Source: an uncultured Eubacteriales bacterium
GTDB lineage: Bacteria; Bacillota; Clostridia; Christensenellales; Aristaeellaceae
Assembly: GCA_900318145.1 (NCBI GenBank)
Contig: ONJM01000021.1
Span: 1 to 42,068 of the forward strand
DNA: 42,068 nucleotides
Direction: 5' to 3'
The first letter of the stretch is position 1; each line of letters opens with the position of its first letter. Position numbers and translations under genes: made by a program. Below are positions 8,684-16,142 of the stretch, piece after piece. Under the pieces are notes generated by a model. That model had not been told where the DNA came from, ran no database searches, and was given only the letters and a program-made list of their open reading frames with translations.

Positions 8684-8989
8684 TCAGATCAGCCCGGCCA
8701 GAAATTCGGTCAGGCAGGTGATCACGGCAACCGGGAAAAGCCCGGCGCCCGCGGCCGCGGCGATGACGCCGGCCGCCAGCGCCGCGATTCCCGCCAGGGG
8801 ATGCGCCGCCGCGTCGATCATCGCCGGCAGGGTCATCACCGCCAGCGTCACGTACGGAACGTAGTACAGGAAGGAGCGGATAAAGCGGCTCCGGATCTGT
8901 TTCCGGATCAGCGTCAGCGGCAGCGCCCGGACCGCGAGGCTTACCGCCGCCGCGATCAGGATGGCAATCCAGATTTCCTGCTGCGTCAT
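8684..8989 (-). CDS. azlD: AzlD family branched-chain amino acid exporter subunit
   Basis: 101 residues, almost wholly hydrophobic, with about four membrane spans and the conserved AVRALPLTLIRK near residue 20-31. AzlD is the small partner of AzlC in export of branched-chain amino acids or their analogues. Its ATG overlaps the azlC stop by 4 nt (ATGA), so the two are translationally coupled. Confidence 0.9.
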   Translation of the reverse strand: MTQQEIWIAILIAAAVSLAVRALPLTLIRKQIRSRFIRSFLYYVPYVTLAVMTLPAMIDAAAHPLAGIAALAAGVIAAAAGAGLFPVAVITCLTEFLAGLI

Positions 8990-9723
8990 GCTTTTTCCCT
9001 CCCCTCTTCCGGCTCATCCTTCCGGGGAAAGAGCACCGCCGCCGCGGCGGAAAGCGCCACCGTCAGGATCACCGTCCGGGTGCCCTCCGAAAGGTCCGGC
9101 AGCAGCCGCGCCGCCCCGAAGCTGCAGAGGAAGGATACCGCCACCAGCCCGGCCACCACCGCGTTCTTCCTGGCCGGCGGAATAATGATCGCGAGGAACA
9201 TGCCGTAGATCGCCACGCTCAGCGCGGTCACCACATTCCCGGGCAGCACGTTCCCGGCCAGGATTCCGCACAGTGTTCCGCCGGCCCACATGAAGTCCGC
9301 CAGCAGAAACGCCGTCCAGAGATAGGCGCAGGAAACAGGGCCGGGCCAGGCGACCGCAAGGCCGAAAATCTCGTCCGTAATGCAGAATCCGGTCCCCAGC
9401 CGGCGGAAAAAGCCCGCGTCCGGATCCGTTTTCTGGCTCAGCGCCGCGCTCATCAGCAGATAGCGCATATTGGTCACGAAAATCACCGCGGCAATTTCCC
9501 ACGCGGCGGCATGCGCGCCGATCAGCGCGTACAGCGCGTATTCCCCGGCGGACGCGTGGTTCAGAATGCTTGCAGTCCATCCCTGCAGCGGGCTGAGTCC
9601 CGCGCCCCGGGCCGTAATGCCCAGCGAAAACGCCACCGCGAAATATCCCAGCCCGATGGGAAGCCCGTCCCGCAGGCCCTTCAGGATCAGCCGGCGCGTT
9701 TCTTCTCTGCCGTACCTTTTCAT
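8986..9723 (-). CDS. azlC: AzlC family branched-chain amino acid exporter
   Basis: 245 residues. The N-terminus has GLRDGLPIGLGYFAVAFSLG and NHASAGEYALYALIGAHAAAWEI, followed by FVTNMRYLLMSAALS and FCITDEIFGLA, the typical AzlC pattern with about seven to eight membrane spans. I use the ATG at 9723 (MKRYGREET), which overlaps the preceding permease stop as ATGA; the longer open frame upstream is only the reverse frame of that permease. The coupling of amino acid export genes to a metal importer is unusual. Confidence 0.9.
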   Translation of the reverse strand: MKRYGREETRRLILKGLRDGLPIGLGYFAVAFSLGITARGAGLSPLQGWTASILNHASAGEYALYALIGAHAAAWEIAAVIFVTNMRYLLMSAALSQKTDPDAGFFRRLGTGFCITDEIFGLAVAWPGPVSCAYLWTAFLLADFMWAGGTLCGILAGNVLPGNVVTALSVAIYGMFLAIIIPPARKNAVVAGLVAVSFLCSFGAARLLPDLSEGTRTVILTVALSAAAAVLFPRKDEPEEGREKA

Positions 9724-10559
9724 TTCCGGATCCCCCGAACCGCCAGGCTGACCGCGTAGCAGACCGCCGCGGCGATCACGATCGTCGCTCCGGCGCTGGT
9801 ATCGAGATAATAGGAAGCCGTCAGCCCGACAATGCCGCAGAGCAGCGCGGTCCCGACGGACCAGGCCGCGTGCTGCCTGGAGGTGCGGGCCAGATTCCTG
9901 CCCGCCGCCGCCGGCAGAATCAGCAGAGCGTTGATCAGCATCACGCCTACCCACCGGATGGACAGCATCACCGCCACCGCCACCAGCACCACGAATCCGC
10001 ATTCGATCAGCCGCGTACGGATCCCCCTGGACCGTGCCAGCATGGGATCCACGCTGGTCATCAGCAGCGCGTTGTACAGCACCGTCCACAGGATCACCGT
10101 CCCGGCCAGCGCCAGCAGCAGATACAGCAGGTCCTGCGGCGTCACCGCCAGGATATCGCCGATCAGCAGTGCGGAATACTTCGCGAACTGCCCGCCCCGC
10201 GCCAGAATCAGCAGTCCCGCCGCCACCGAAGTGGAGGAAAACACGGAGATGATCGTATCCGTTGAGGCGGAGCCGGACTGCTTGATCAGGCAGATCAGAA
10301 TCGCCCAGATCACCCCGAAAATCAGCATGGCCGCCAGGTCGTTCCGCAGTCCCAGCACGATGCCCAGCCCGATGCCGGTCAGCGCCGAATGGCCCAGGGC
10401 GTCGGAAAAGAACGCCATCTGGTGGTTCACCGCCATGGTGCCCAGCAGGCCCAGCAGCGGGGTCAGCAGGATCACCGCCAGCAGCGCGTTTTTCATAAAG
10501 TCAAACCGGAACGCGTCCAGAGGGAGGATCGCTTCCATGATGCCGTAAATGCCTTCCAT
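9720..10559 (-). CDS. Metal ABC transporter permease (ZnuB/MntB type)
   Basis: 279 residues with about eight hydrophobic spans. The segment FFSDALGHSALTGIGLGI and the late segment SIRWVGVMLINALLILPAAAGRNLA are conserved in the ABC-3 permease family that imports Zn2+ or Mn2+. Start codon and upstream ATPase stop overlap by one base (TGATG at 10557-10561). No metal-binding lipoprotein gene is beside it; in this family that protein is needed for uptake, so it must be elsewhere. Zn versus Mn cannot be told. Confidence 0.9.
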   Translation of the reverse strand: MEGIYGIMEAILPLDAFRFDFMKNALLAVILLTPLLGLLGTMAVNHQMAFFSDALGHSALTGIGLGIVLGLRNDLAAMLIFGVIWAILICLIKQSGSASTDTIISVFSSTSVAAGLLILARGGQFAKYSALLIGDILAVTPQDLLYLLLALAGTVILWTVLYNALLMTSVDPMLARSRGIRTRLIECGFVVLVAVAVMLSIRWVGVMLINALLILPAAAGRNLARTSRQHAAWSVGTALLCGIVGLTASYYLDTSAGATIVIAAAVCYAVSLAVRGIRK

Positions 10560-11305
10560 CAGGAATCCTCCTCCTCTTCCCCGCCTGTGCCGAAAACCGC
10601 GGAAAACTCGGGGGAAGCGAATACTTCCCCGGGTCTTCCCTGGGTCAGCACCGATTTTTCAAGCAGCACCACGTGATCCGCGTATTCCCGCACGAACCGC
10701 AGATCGTGACTCACTAGCAGGATCGCCATATGCCGTGTCCGCCGCAGATCCGTCAGCGTTTCCAGAAACATCCGCATCCCGTTCCGGTCAATTCCGCTCA
10801 CCGGCTCGTCCAGCACCAGCAGGTCCGGCGCCGGTTCCAGCGCCAGCGCCAGCAACACCCGCTGCAGTTCCCCGCCGGAGCATCTGCCCAGCGGCGTATC
10901 CGCCAGGCCGTCCGCGTTCACGTCCCGCAGCATCCCGCGGACCTTCTCCCGGACCTTTTTGCTCACGCCCGTCCAGACCGGCCGCTTCGTGACGGCCGCG
11001 GCCAGGTAATCCTGCACCGTCAGCGGCATTTCCCGGTCAAACTGCAGCACCTGGGGCACGTATCCCGTCCGCAGGTGCGGAATGTTCAGTCCGTGGCTGT
11101 CCACGTGCCGGATCACGCCGGTATGGGGAATCTGCCCGAGCAGCGCCCGGATCAGCGTCGTCTTGCCCGCGCCGTTCTGGCCGATCAGCACCGTCAGCTG
11201 GCCGCAGTGAATATGCATGGAAACATCCTGCAGCAGCACCTGCCCGCCGCGGCGGACGGAGACCTTGTCCAGGTCGATATGGCACAGTGCGCAATGGTGA
11301 AGCAT
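10559..11305 (-). CDS. Metal ABC transporter ATPase (ZnuC type)
   Basis: 248 residues from the ATG at 11305 (MLHHCALCHIDLDKVSV), which has AAGGAGG 8 nt upstream at 11314-11320. A longer frame up to 11398 lacks such a site. Walker A is GQNGAGKTT, signature CSGGELQR, Walker B LLVLDEPVSGID, and the H-loop SHD. It energises the permease that follows. The first residues contain C-H-H-C (HHCALCH), a possible metal-binding cluster not usual in ZnuC; this may be chance. Confidence 0.9.
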   Translation of the reverse strand: MLHHCALCHIDLDKVSVRRGGQVLLQDVSMHIHCGQLTVLIGQNGAGKTTLIRALLGQIPHTGVIRHVDSHGLNIPHLRTGYVPQVLQFDREMPLTVQDYLAAAVTKRPVWTGVSKKVREKVRGMLRDVNADGLADTPLGRCSGGELQRVLLALALEPAPDLLVLDEPVSGIDRNGMRMFLETLTDLRRTRHMAILLVSHDLRFVREYADHVVLLEKSVLTQGRPGEVFASPEFSAVFGTGGEEEEDS

Positions 11306-11342
11306 CTCGGCCGCCTCCTTGAAATTCCCCGAATATTGGCGT

Positions 11343-11376
11343 ATTATAACATAGGAGAACGGAACATGCACATGTT
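11343..11376 (-). promoter_or_regulatory. Promoter and possible operator of the metal transporter operon
   Basis: Minus-strand TGTTATAAT (10-box 11343-11348, extended by TG) has only a weak -35 hexamer. Right upstream, at 11363-11376, sits the palindrome AACATG-CA-CATGTT, covering the -35 area. A metal-responsive repressor such as Zur, Fur or MntR could bind there; the sequence is not a textbook box for any of these, so the regulator is open. Confidence 0.5.
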
Positions 11377-11408
11377 TTTTTAGAGCGCGCAATATCATTC
11401 CGAACCCG

Positions 11409-11434
11409 GTGTCATCCTGAACGGAGTGAAGAAT
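11409..11434. repeat. Dispersed repeat, copy 1
   Basis: GTGTCATCCTGA-N-CG-N-AG-N-GAAG-N-ATC matches a second copy at 23069-23094 with about four mismatches in 26 bases. It lies in the rpiB leader. The core is partly self-complementary (ATCCT ... AGGAT in copy 2), so it can fold. Confidence 0.5.
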
Positions 11435-11460
11435 CCTGATGAAGAGAGGAGATAAAACTT

Positions 11461-11919
11461 ATGATCGCCCTTGCCTGTGACCATACCGGAGTCGCCCTGA
11501 AAGCGGAAATTGCGAAAATGCTGGACGAAATGGGGCTCGAATGGAAGGATTTCGGAAACTATGACGCCGCCAACCGCGACGACGATTACCCCGTCTGGGG
11601 CTACAAGGCCGCCAGAGCCATTGCCGACGGCGAATGCGACCGGGGGATTCTCATCTGCGGCACCGGCATCGGCATCGGCATCGCCGCCGGAAAGGTGAAG
11701 GGAATCCGGGTCTGCACCTGCAGCGACGTCTACAGCGCCGAGCTGAGCAAACGGCACAACAACAGCAACGTCCTGACCATGGGCGCCCGCGTCGTAGGCA
11801 CCGAGCTGGCCAAGATGATCGCCCGTCACTGGCTCACCGCCGAGTTTGAGGGCGGCCGCCACCAGCGCAGGATCGATATGATCGCCGCCATCGAGGACGG
11901 CACTTTTACCGCGGAATAA
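11461..11919 (+). CDS. rpiB: RpiB/LacA/LacB family sugar-phosphate isomerase
   Basis: 152 residues. The N-terminal ACDHTG loop (5-10) binds the phosphate sugar, and CGTGIGIGIAAGK (66-78) carries the catalytic cysteine C66. ARVVG and HRR-like C-terminal residues fit ribose-5-phosphate isomerase B. Such enzymes interconvert ribose 5-phosphate and ribulose 5-phosphate; some act on allose or galactose phosphates, which I cannot exclude. The ATG has AGAGGAGA upstream. The gene is alone on the plus strand and ends in a strong terminator. Confidence 0.93.
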   Translation: MIALACDHTGVALKAEIAKMLDEMGLEWKDFGNYDAANRDDDYPVWGYKAARAIADGECDRGILICGTGIGIGIAAGKVKGIRVCTCSDVYSAELSKRHNNSNVLTMGARVVGTELAKMIARHWLTAEFEGGRHQRRIDMIAAIEDGTFTAE

Positions 11920-11940
11920 AATCTTCCGTAAAACAATACA

Positions 11941-11974
11941 CGGCTGCCCGCGCCGGAGCGCGGGCAGCCGTTTT
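11941..11974 (+). terminator. Rho-independent terminator of rpiB
   Basis: CGGCTGCCCGCGC-CGGA-GCGCGGGCAGCCG followed by TTTT. It sits between the convergent rpiB and fructokinase genes; the minus side has only a broken T-run, so it may also partly stop the fructan operon. Confidence 0.85.
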
Positions 11975-11982
11975 CATTTCAG

Positions 11983-12945
11983 TCAGTTTCCGAGTGCCTT
12001 TTCGATTTCTTCCGGATCCGGCACGCTGGTGATCCCGCCGTGCTTCTGCGTGGAAAGGCTTGCCGCGGTGCACGCGAACCGGACGATCTCCCGGAGCTCG
12101 TCTTCCGTCAGTTCGGAAGGCTTTTTGCCGCTGCGGATCAGCCGGCTCATGGCGCTCCCGCCGAAAATATCCCCCGCCCCGGTTGTATCGACCGCCCGGA
12201 TCCCGGCAGGGCTTTCCACGGTCACGCGCTGCTGCGCGGTGGCGGCGTAACAGCCCTTCGGGCCCAGTGTTGCGTACACCAGGGAAACGTTGTATTCCTT
12301 CAGCAGTTTTTCCGCGCCTTCCTCCGGAGAAATCCCCCAGAGCCAGCTGATCTCCTCGTCGCTGATCTTCACGATATCCGCCTGCCGGAGGCTCCAGTCA
12401 ATGGCGTTCCTGGCGTCCTCCTCCCGTTTCCAGAGCGGTTTGCGCAGATTCGGGTCGAGGCTGATCAGCAGTCCGCGGCTTTTTGCCAGTTCGATCGCCC
12501 GGCGGGTCGCGTCGGCAGCCGGGCTGTCCGTCAGGGAAAGCGTTCCGAAATGGAAAACCTTCGCATTTTCAAGCAGCTCCCCGTCGATTTCTTCCGGCGT
12601 CAGGCAGGTGTCCGCTCCCGGTTTCCGGGCGAAACTGAAATCACGGTTGCCGGACGCGTCCAGGGAAACAAACGCCAGCGTCGTAAACACATCCGGGTCG
12701 CTCACGATTCCCTTTGTTTCGATGCCGGCCTTCCGCAGGGTGTCTGTCAGAAGCCTGCCGAAGCTGTCGTCCCCTACCTTGCCGATCATGGCTGTTCTGC
12801 AGCCGTATTTCGACAGCGCGGCCAGGAAATTGCCCGGCGCGCCGCCGGGGTTGGCGGACAGGATCGGATAGCCTCCCTCGTTGGTGGAATACGGTGCGAA
12901 ATCAATCAGCAGCTCGCCCAGCGCGACAACGTCATATTGCTTCAT
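11983..12945 (-). CDS. PfkB-family fructokinase
   Basis: 320 residues from the ATG at 12945 (MKQYDVVALGELLIDF), 9 nt after GAGG. The substrate motif NPGGAPGNFLAAL is at 32-44 and the ATP/catalytic motif DTTGAGDIFGG at 253-263, with D259 as the base. This layout is typical of bacterial fructokinases that make fructose 6-phosphate with ATP. It starts 4 nt after the sucrose-6-phosphate hydrolase stop, which supports fructose as substrate. Last gene of the fructan operon. Confidence 0.92.
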   Translation of the reverse strand: MKQYDVVALGELLIDFAPYSTNEGGYPILSANPGGAPGNFLAALSKYGCRTAMIGKVGDDSFGRLLTDTLRKAGIETKGIVSDPDVFTTLAFVSLDASGNRDFSFARKPGADTCLTPEEIDGELLENAKVFHFGTLSLTDSPAADATRRAIELAKSRGLLISLDPNLRKPLWKREEDARNAIDWSLRQADIVKISDEEISWLWGISPEEGAEKLLKEYNVSLVYATLGPKGCYAATAQQRVTVESPAGIRAVDTTGAGDIFGGSAMSRLIRSGKKPSELTEDELREIVRFACTAASLSTQKHGGITSVPDPEEIEKALGN

Positions 12946-12949
12946 TTCA

Positions 12950-14443
12950 TTATTCCTCATCAAACAGGCTGTATTTTGTAATGTCCATCAGAAGCTTCCC
13001 GTCCGAAACAAAGGAAATACCTCTGGCGGCGGCGTCTGTCAGGATCGTCGCGGTCATGACCTGTTCTCCTTCGTTGATGAATACTTCCATGCTGAAACGG
13101 TCCAGGATCACATGCAGGCGGATCTCCCCCTGCCGGTCCGCGACCTGGCAGCGGCGCTGGTGGATAAACGCTCTCCGGGAACCCGAGAATTTCCGGTCGA
13201 TCTTCAGCAGGGATTCATAGGGTCTGTAGCTGAGCATGGAATAGTATTTCCCGTTCTGCGCGAAGTTCATGGTGAACTTGGTGTAGGGATCGGCCGCGTC
13301 CGCGGGGCGGAGGCGGATGTCCAGTTCGGCAACCCGCCCGTCAATTCCTTTCAGCGTTTTCTCCCCGTCCAGCAGCACATCCCTGTACTCCGTCTTCCGG
13401 CTCCGGTACAGCGAAAGCTCCCGGATCGGCTGCTGATACAGCCGCCCGTTCTTCAGGAAGAGCTCCCGCGGCAGGCTCATCTGCCCGAACCAGGGCCGTT
13501 CCTCGTATCCGGTCGTCTTGCAGGTATCCCAGTTCTGCATCCAGCCGATCATGACCCTTCTGCCGTCCGGCGTCAGGATCGTCTGCGGCGCGTAAAAATC
13601 GATGCCGTAGTCAATCGCCTGATTGTGTTCCTCCGTAAAGCGCTTTCCGTCAAAGGTTCCTGTCAGGCAGACCGTCCCGTTGCCGTTGTGGTATTCGAAT
13701 CCCTCCGGCAGCATGTCCTGCGGGCTGACAAAGAGCACATGCTTTCCGTCCAGCGGGAAGAAGTCCGGGCATTCCCACATCAGGCCGAAGCGGCCGTCAT
13801 TTTCCGCCAGCACGCCGGCGTACTGCCAGTCGAACCCGTCCGGGCTTTCATAATGAAGCAGTACGCCCCGCTTGTCCTTCCGCCTGGCGCCGATCACGCA
13901 GTGAAACATTCCGTCTTCCGACCGCCAGATTTTCGGGTCGCGGAAATCGTAGGGGCTCAGTCCTTCCGGAAGCGCGCTGCTGTCCAGCACCGGGTTCATC
14001 TCGTATTTCTGATAGTCCTTTCCGTTTCCGACGGCAACGCACTGCGTCTGGTATTCCTTTTTGCTGTCTCCGCCCACCTGCCGTACGCCGGTGTACATCA
14101 GAAGCTGTCTTCCGTCCGCCAGCTCCGCCGCGCTGCCCGAAAAGCATCCGAAGGAATCGTACCAGGCGTCCGGCGCCAGTGCGGCGGGCAGATACGTCCA
14201 GTGGAGCAGGTCGTGGCTGACCGCGTGCCCCCAGTGCATGGCGTCCCATTCCGTATCATACGGGTTGTACTGGTAGAACAGGTGGTACTGGCCGTGATAG
14301 TAGGAAAAGCCGTTCGGATCGTTCATCCAGCCGGTCAGGGGTGTCAGATGGAATGCCGGGCGGCTTTCCCTTGGGATGATTCCGCCTGCTGCCTGCTCGT
14401 ATGCCCTGGCAAAGAGCAGGCTGTGATTGACCGTCTCTCTCAT
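12950..14443 (-). CDS. sacA: Intracellular GH32 sucrose-6-phosphate hydrolase / beta-fructosidase
   Basis: 497 residues, no signal peptide. The GH32 nucleophile motif is WMNDPNG (39-45, D42), the transition-state aspartate is in FRDPK (D169), and the acid/base is in MWECPD (E224). The C-terminal beta-sandwich (from about 350) includes the FINEG region. It cleaves sucrose, sucrose 6-phosphate or short fructo-oligosaccharides to release fructose. The import system here is an ABC transporter and not a PTS, so unphosphorylated oligosaccharides are the likely substrate (inference). It lies 7 nt after the GH32 lipoprotein gene. Confidence 0.94.
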   Translation of the reverse strand: MRETVNHSLLFARAYEQAAGGIIPRESRPAFHLTPLTGWMNDPNGFSYYHGQYHLFYQYNPYDTEWDAMHWGHAVSHDLLHWTYLPAALAPDAWYDSFGCFSGSAAELADGRQLLMYTGVRQVGGDSKKEYQTQCVAVGNGKDYQKYEMNPVLDSSALPEGLSPYDFRDPKIWRSEDGMFHCVIGARRKDKRGVLLHYESPDGFDWQYAGVLAENDGRFGLMWECPDFFPLDGKHVLFVSPQDMLPEGFEYHNGNGTVCLTGTFDGKRFTEEHNQAIDYGIDFYAPQTILTPDGRRVMIGWMQNWDTCKTTGYEERPWFGQMSLPRELFLKNGRLYQQPIRELSLYRSRKTEYRDVLLDGEKTLKGIDGRVAELDIRLRPADAADPYTKFTMNFAQNGKYYSMLSYRPYESLLKIDRKFSGSRRAFIHQRRCQVADRQGEIRLHVILDRFSMEVFINEGEQVMTATILTDAAARGISFVSDGKLLMDITKYSLFDEE

Positions 14444-14450
14444 CGCAGCT

Positions 14451-16076
14451 TTACCTCGTATATTCTCTCAGTTCGGAAAACTCAATGGTATTGTTCTCCG
14501 CGAACAGCCGGATTCCCTTCCCGCTGACGCCGTACAGCCGGACGGTCAGGGAGGCTTCCTCTCCCAGCCAGAAGATGCCGGCCGATCCTTCCTGGATATA
14601 GGTGAAGCTGTATTCCTTTCCCGCTTCCAGCGCGGCCGCCGTTTCGGTGATCACTGTGCCGCCTTCGTTGAACAGCAGCTGCAGCTTTTGTTCCGCGGGG
14701 TTCAGGCAGACGATCTTCGTTTTTTCGTCCTGCCCGTTGTAGTCGAATGCCAGTCCGAAGCTTCCCTTTCCGGTATAGGTCAGTTTCCCTTTCAGCATAA
14801 AGCTTTCATAGGCGGTGAAGGCATCGGTATAGCTGTACCGGGCGCCCGCCCGGATCTGAATTGAATCGTTTTCGAAAGCCAGCCGGCGCCGCTTTGAATA
14901 CTGCTCTTCCACCATCTTCACGGGAACCAGCGCCAGATCTCCGTTTTCTTTCTGCTTCAGCTGCTGCACAGCCAGGTTTCCGGCCCAGCCGGAGACCTCT
15001 GAAGTGGACGAGGGAGATTCGCTTCTGCGGGCCCAGCCGATCATGTAGGATCCGTCCGGCCCTTCCGCGTGCTTCGCGGCGTAGAACAGTTTTCCGTCCA
15101 GCCGCTTCGCTTCGCCGTAAGGCCCGTAGGGTGTGTCGGAAGACGCGAACCAAAGCGTATCGTCCTGCGCAGAATAGGTCAGGTAGTACCTGTCGCCGAT
15201 TTTAAAGGTATCGCTGCATTCCAGGTTCCAGAAGTTCTCCGCCGTGTTCGTGAAGATAATTCCGTCATAGGTAACCTTCTGCAGGTCTCCGCTCAGGGTG
15301 TATTTGAGGATCCGGGCCGTTCCTCCCTGGGAGGCGGTGACCGTCATCAGGATTTCATCCTTCTCGGCGTCGTAGTACGCCTGAGGATCCCGGAAATCCC
15401 GTTTCTGTCCCAGCTCGGCCGGCGGCGTGATCTCCCAGCCTTCCACTTTTTCGAAGTGTTCCGGGCTGCTGCCCTTCGCGACCATGATCTTTTCCATGTA
15501 CTCATACGACTCGGAGGACGCGTGCCCCGTATAGAAGAACCAGTAGGTATCCTTTACCCTGACCAGGGAGCCGGTTCCGATCCATCCGTCCTGTCCGCCG
15601 CTGCGGCTGCTTTCAAGAATGGGATCGTCGTATTCCTTATAGGACACAAAATCCTTCGTGGTCGCCAGATAAATGGAGTGGTTGTAGGAGTCTCCGCCCT
15701 CCTTCAGATAATAAACATAATAGGTCCCGTCCTCATAGTACGGCATCGTGTCGCCCACATAGGGCTGGTTGATCCCGTCAACAGCGGGCCTGAAAAAGGT
15801 TCTGTAGTCATAGGCAGCCTCCTGACTTCCGGGTGTCAGCAGCGCGGAAAAATCCTTGTCGTCCGCCGTGTCGGCAAACGGTTCCCCGCTCTGTTCCTGC
15901 GCTGCCGCCGGAGCGGGTTCCTGTGCCGCGGTCGGAGCGGGTTCCTGTGCCGCGGTCGGAGCGGGTTCCTGCGCCGCGGTCGGAGCGGGCGCGCTCTGAT
16001 TGTTCCCGCACCCGGCCAGCAGCATCACGCACGAGAGAAGCAGCGCTGTAAGAAGGGCCAGTCTTTTCCTGTTCAT
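14451..16076 (-). CDS. Surface GH32-like lipoprotein (putative fructan hydrolase)
   Basis: 541 residues. The signal peptide ends in the lipobox LLAGC (C23), followed by a linker of four near-identical (A)PTAAQEP units (30-60). The five-blade catalytic region starts at about 105. The first acidic residue is in YVGDTMPYYEDG (D109) instead of WMNDPNG, while RDFRDPQ (D230) and LECSD (E286) match the other two GH32 catalytic motifs. A C-terminal sandwich follows (about 400-541). Likely acts outside the cell on levan, inulin or fructo-oligosaccharides. The altered first motif means specificity, or even hydrolytic activity, is uncertain. Confidence 0.82.
   Translation of the reverse strand: MNRKRLALLTALLLSCVMLLAGCGNNQSAPAPTAAQEPAPTAAQEPAPTAAQEPAPAAAQEQSGEPFADTADDKDFSALLTPGSQEAAYDYRTFFRPAVDGINQPYVGDTMPYYEDGTYYVYYLKEGGDSYNHSIYLATTKDFVSYKEYDDPILESSRSGGQDGWIGTGSLVRVKDTYWFFYTGHASSESYEYMEKIMVAKGSSPEHFEKVEGWEITPPAELGQKRDFRDPQAYYDAEKDEILMTVTASQGGTARILKYTLSGDLQKVTYDGIIFTNTAENFWNLECSDTFKIGDRYYLTYSAQDDTLWFASSDTPYGPYGEAKRLDGKLFYAAKHAEGPDGSYMIGWARRSESPSSTSEVSGWAGNLAVQQLKQKENGDLALVPVKMVEEQYSKRRRLAFENDSIQIRAGARYSYTDAFTAYESFMLKGKLTYTGKGSFGLAFDYNGQDEKTKIVCLNPAEQKLQLLFNEGGTVITETAAALEAGKEYSFTYIQEGSAGIFWLGEEASLTVRLYGVSGKGIRLFAENNTIEFSELREYTR
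15901..15990 (-). repeat. 24-bp tandem repeat encoding a PTAAQEPA linker
   Basis: Three full copies and one partial copy of a 24-base unit (15901-15924, 15925-15948, 15949-15972, partial to 15990) inside the GH32 lipoprotein gene. The nearly identical DNA suggests recent copy-number change. The encoded Pro/Ala/Glu-rich spacer lifts the enzyme from the membrane. Confidence 0.9.
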
Positions 16077-16097
16077 GAAAACCTCCTGATAAGGAAG

Positions 16098-16128
16098 TCA
16101 GGGAGGATGACTGATCCATCCTCCCTGA
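16098..16128 (-). repeat. Intercistronic hairpin in the fructan operon
   Basis: TCAGGGAGGAT and ATCCTCCCTGA form an 11-bp stem with a 9-nt loop between the triple-CBM gene and the GH32 lipoprotein gene. No T-run follows, so it is more likely an mRNA stabilising or processing element, or a partial stop that lowers expression of the three downstream genes. Confidence 0.6.
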
Positions 16129-16142
16129 TGTCCGTTGATTGG

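Noticed and set aside
9724-10089. N-terminal extension of the AzlC frame
   Set aside because: The extra residues are the shifted frame of the upstream permease; ATG 9723 gives the normal AzlC N-terminus and an ATGA overlap.
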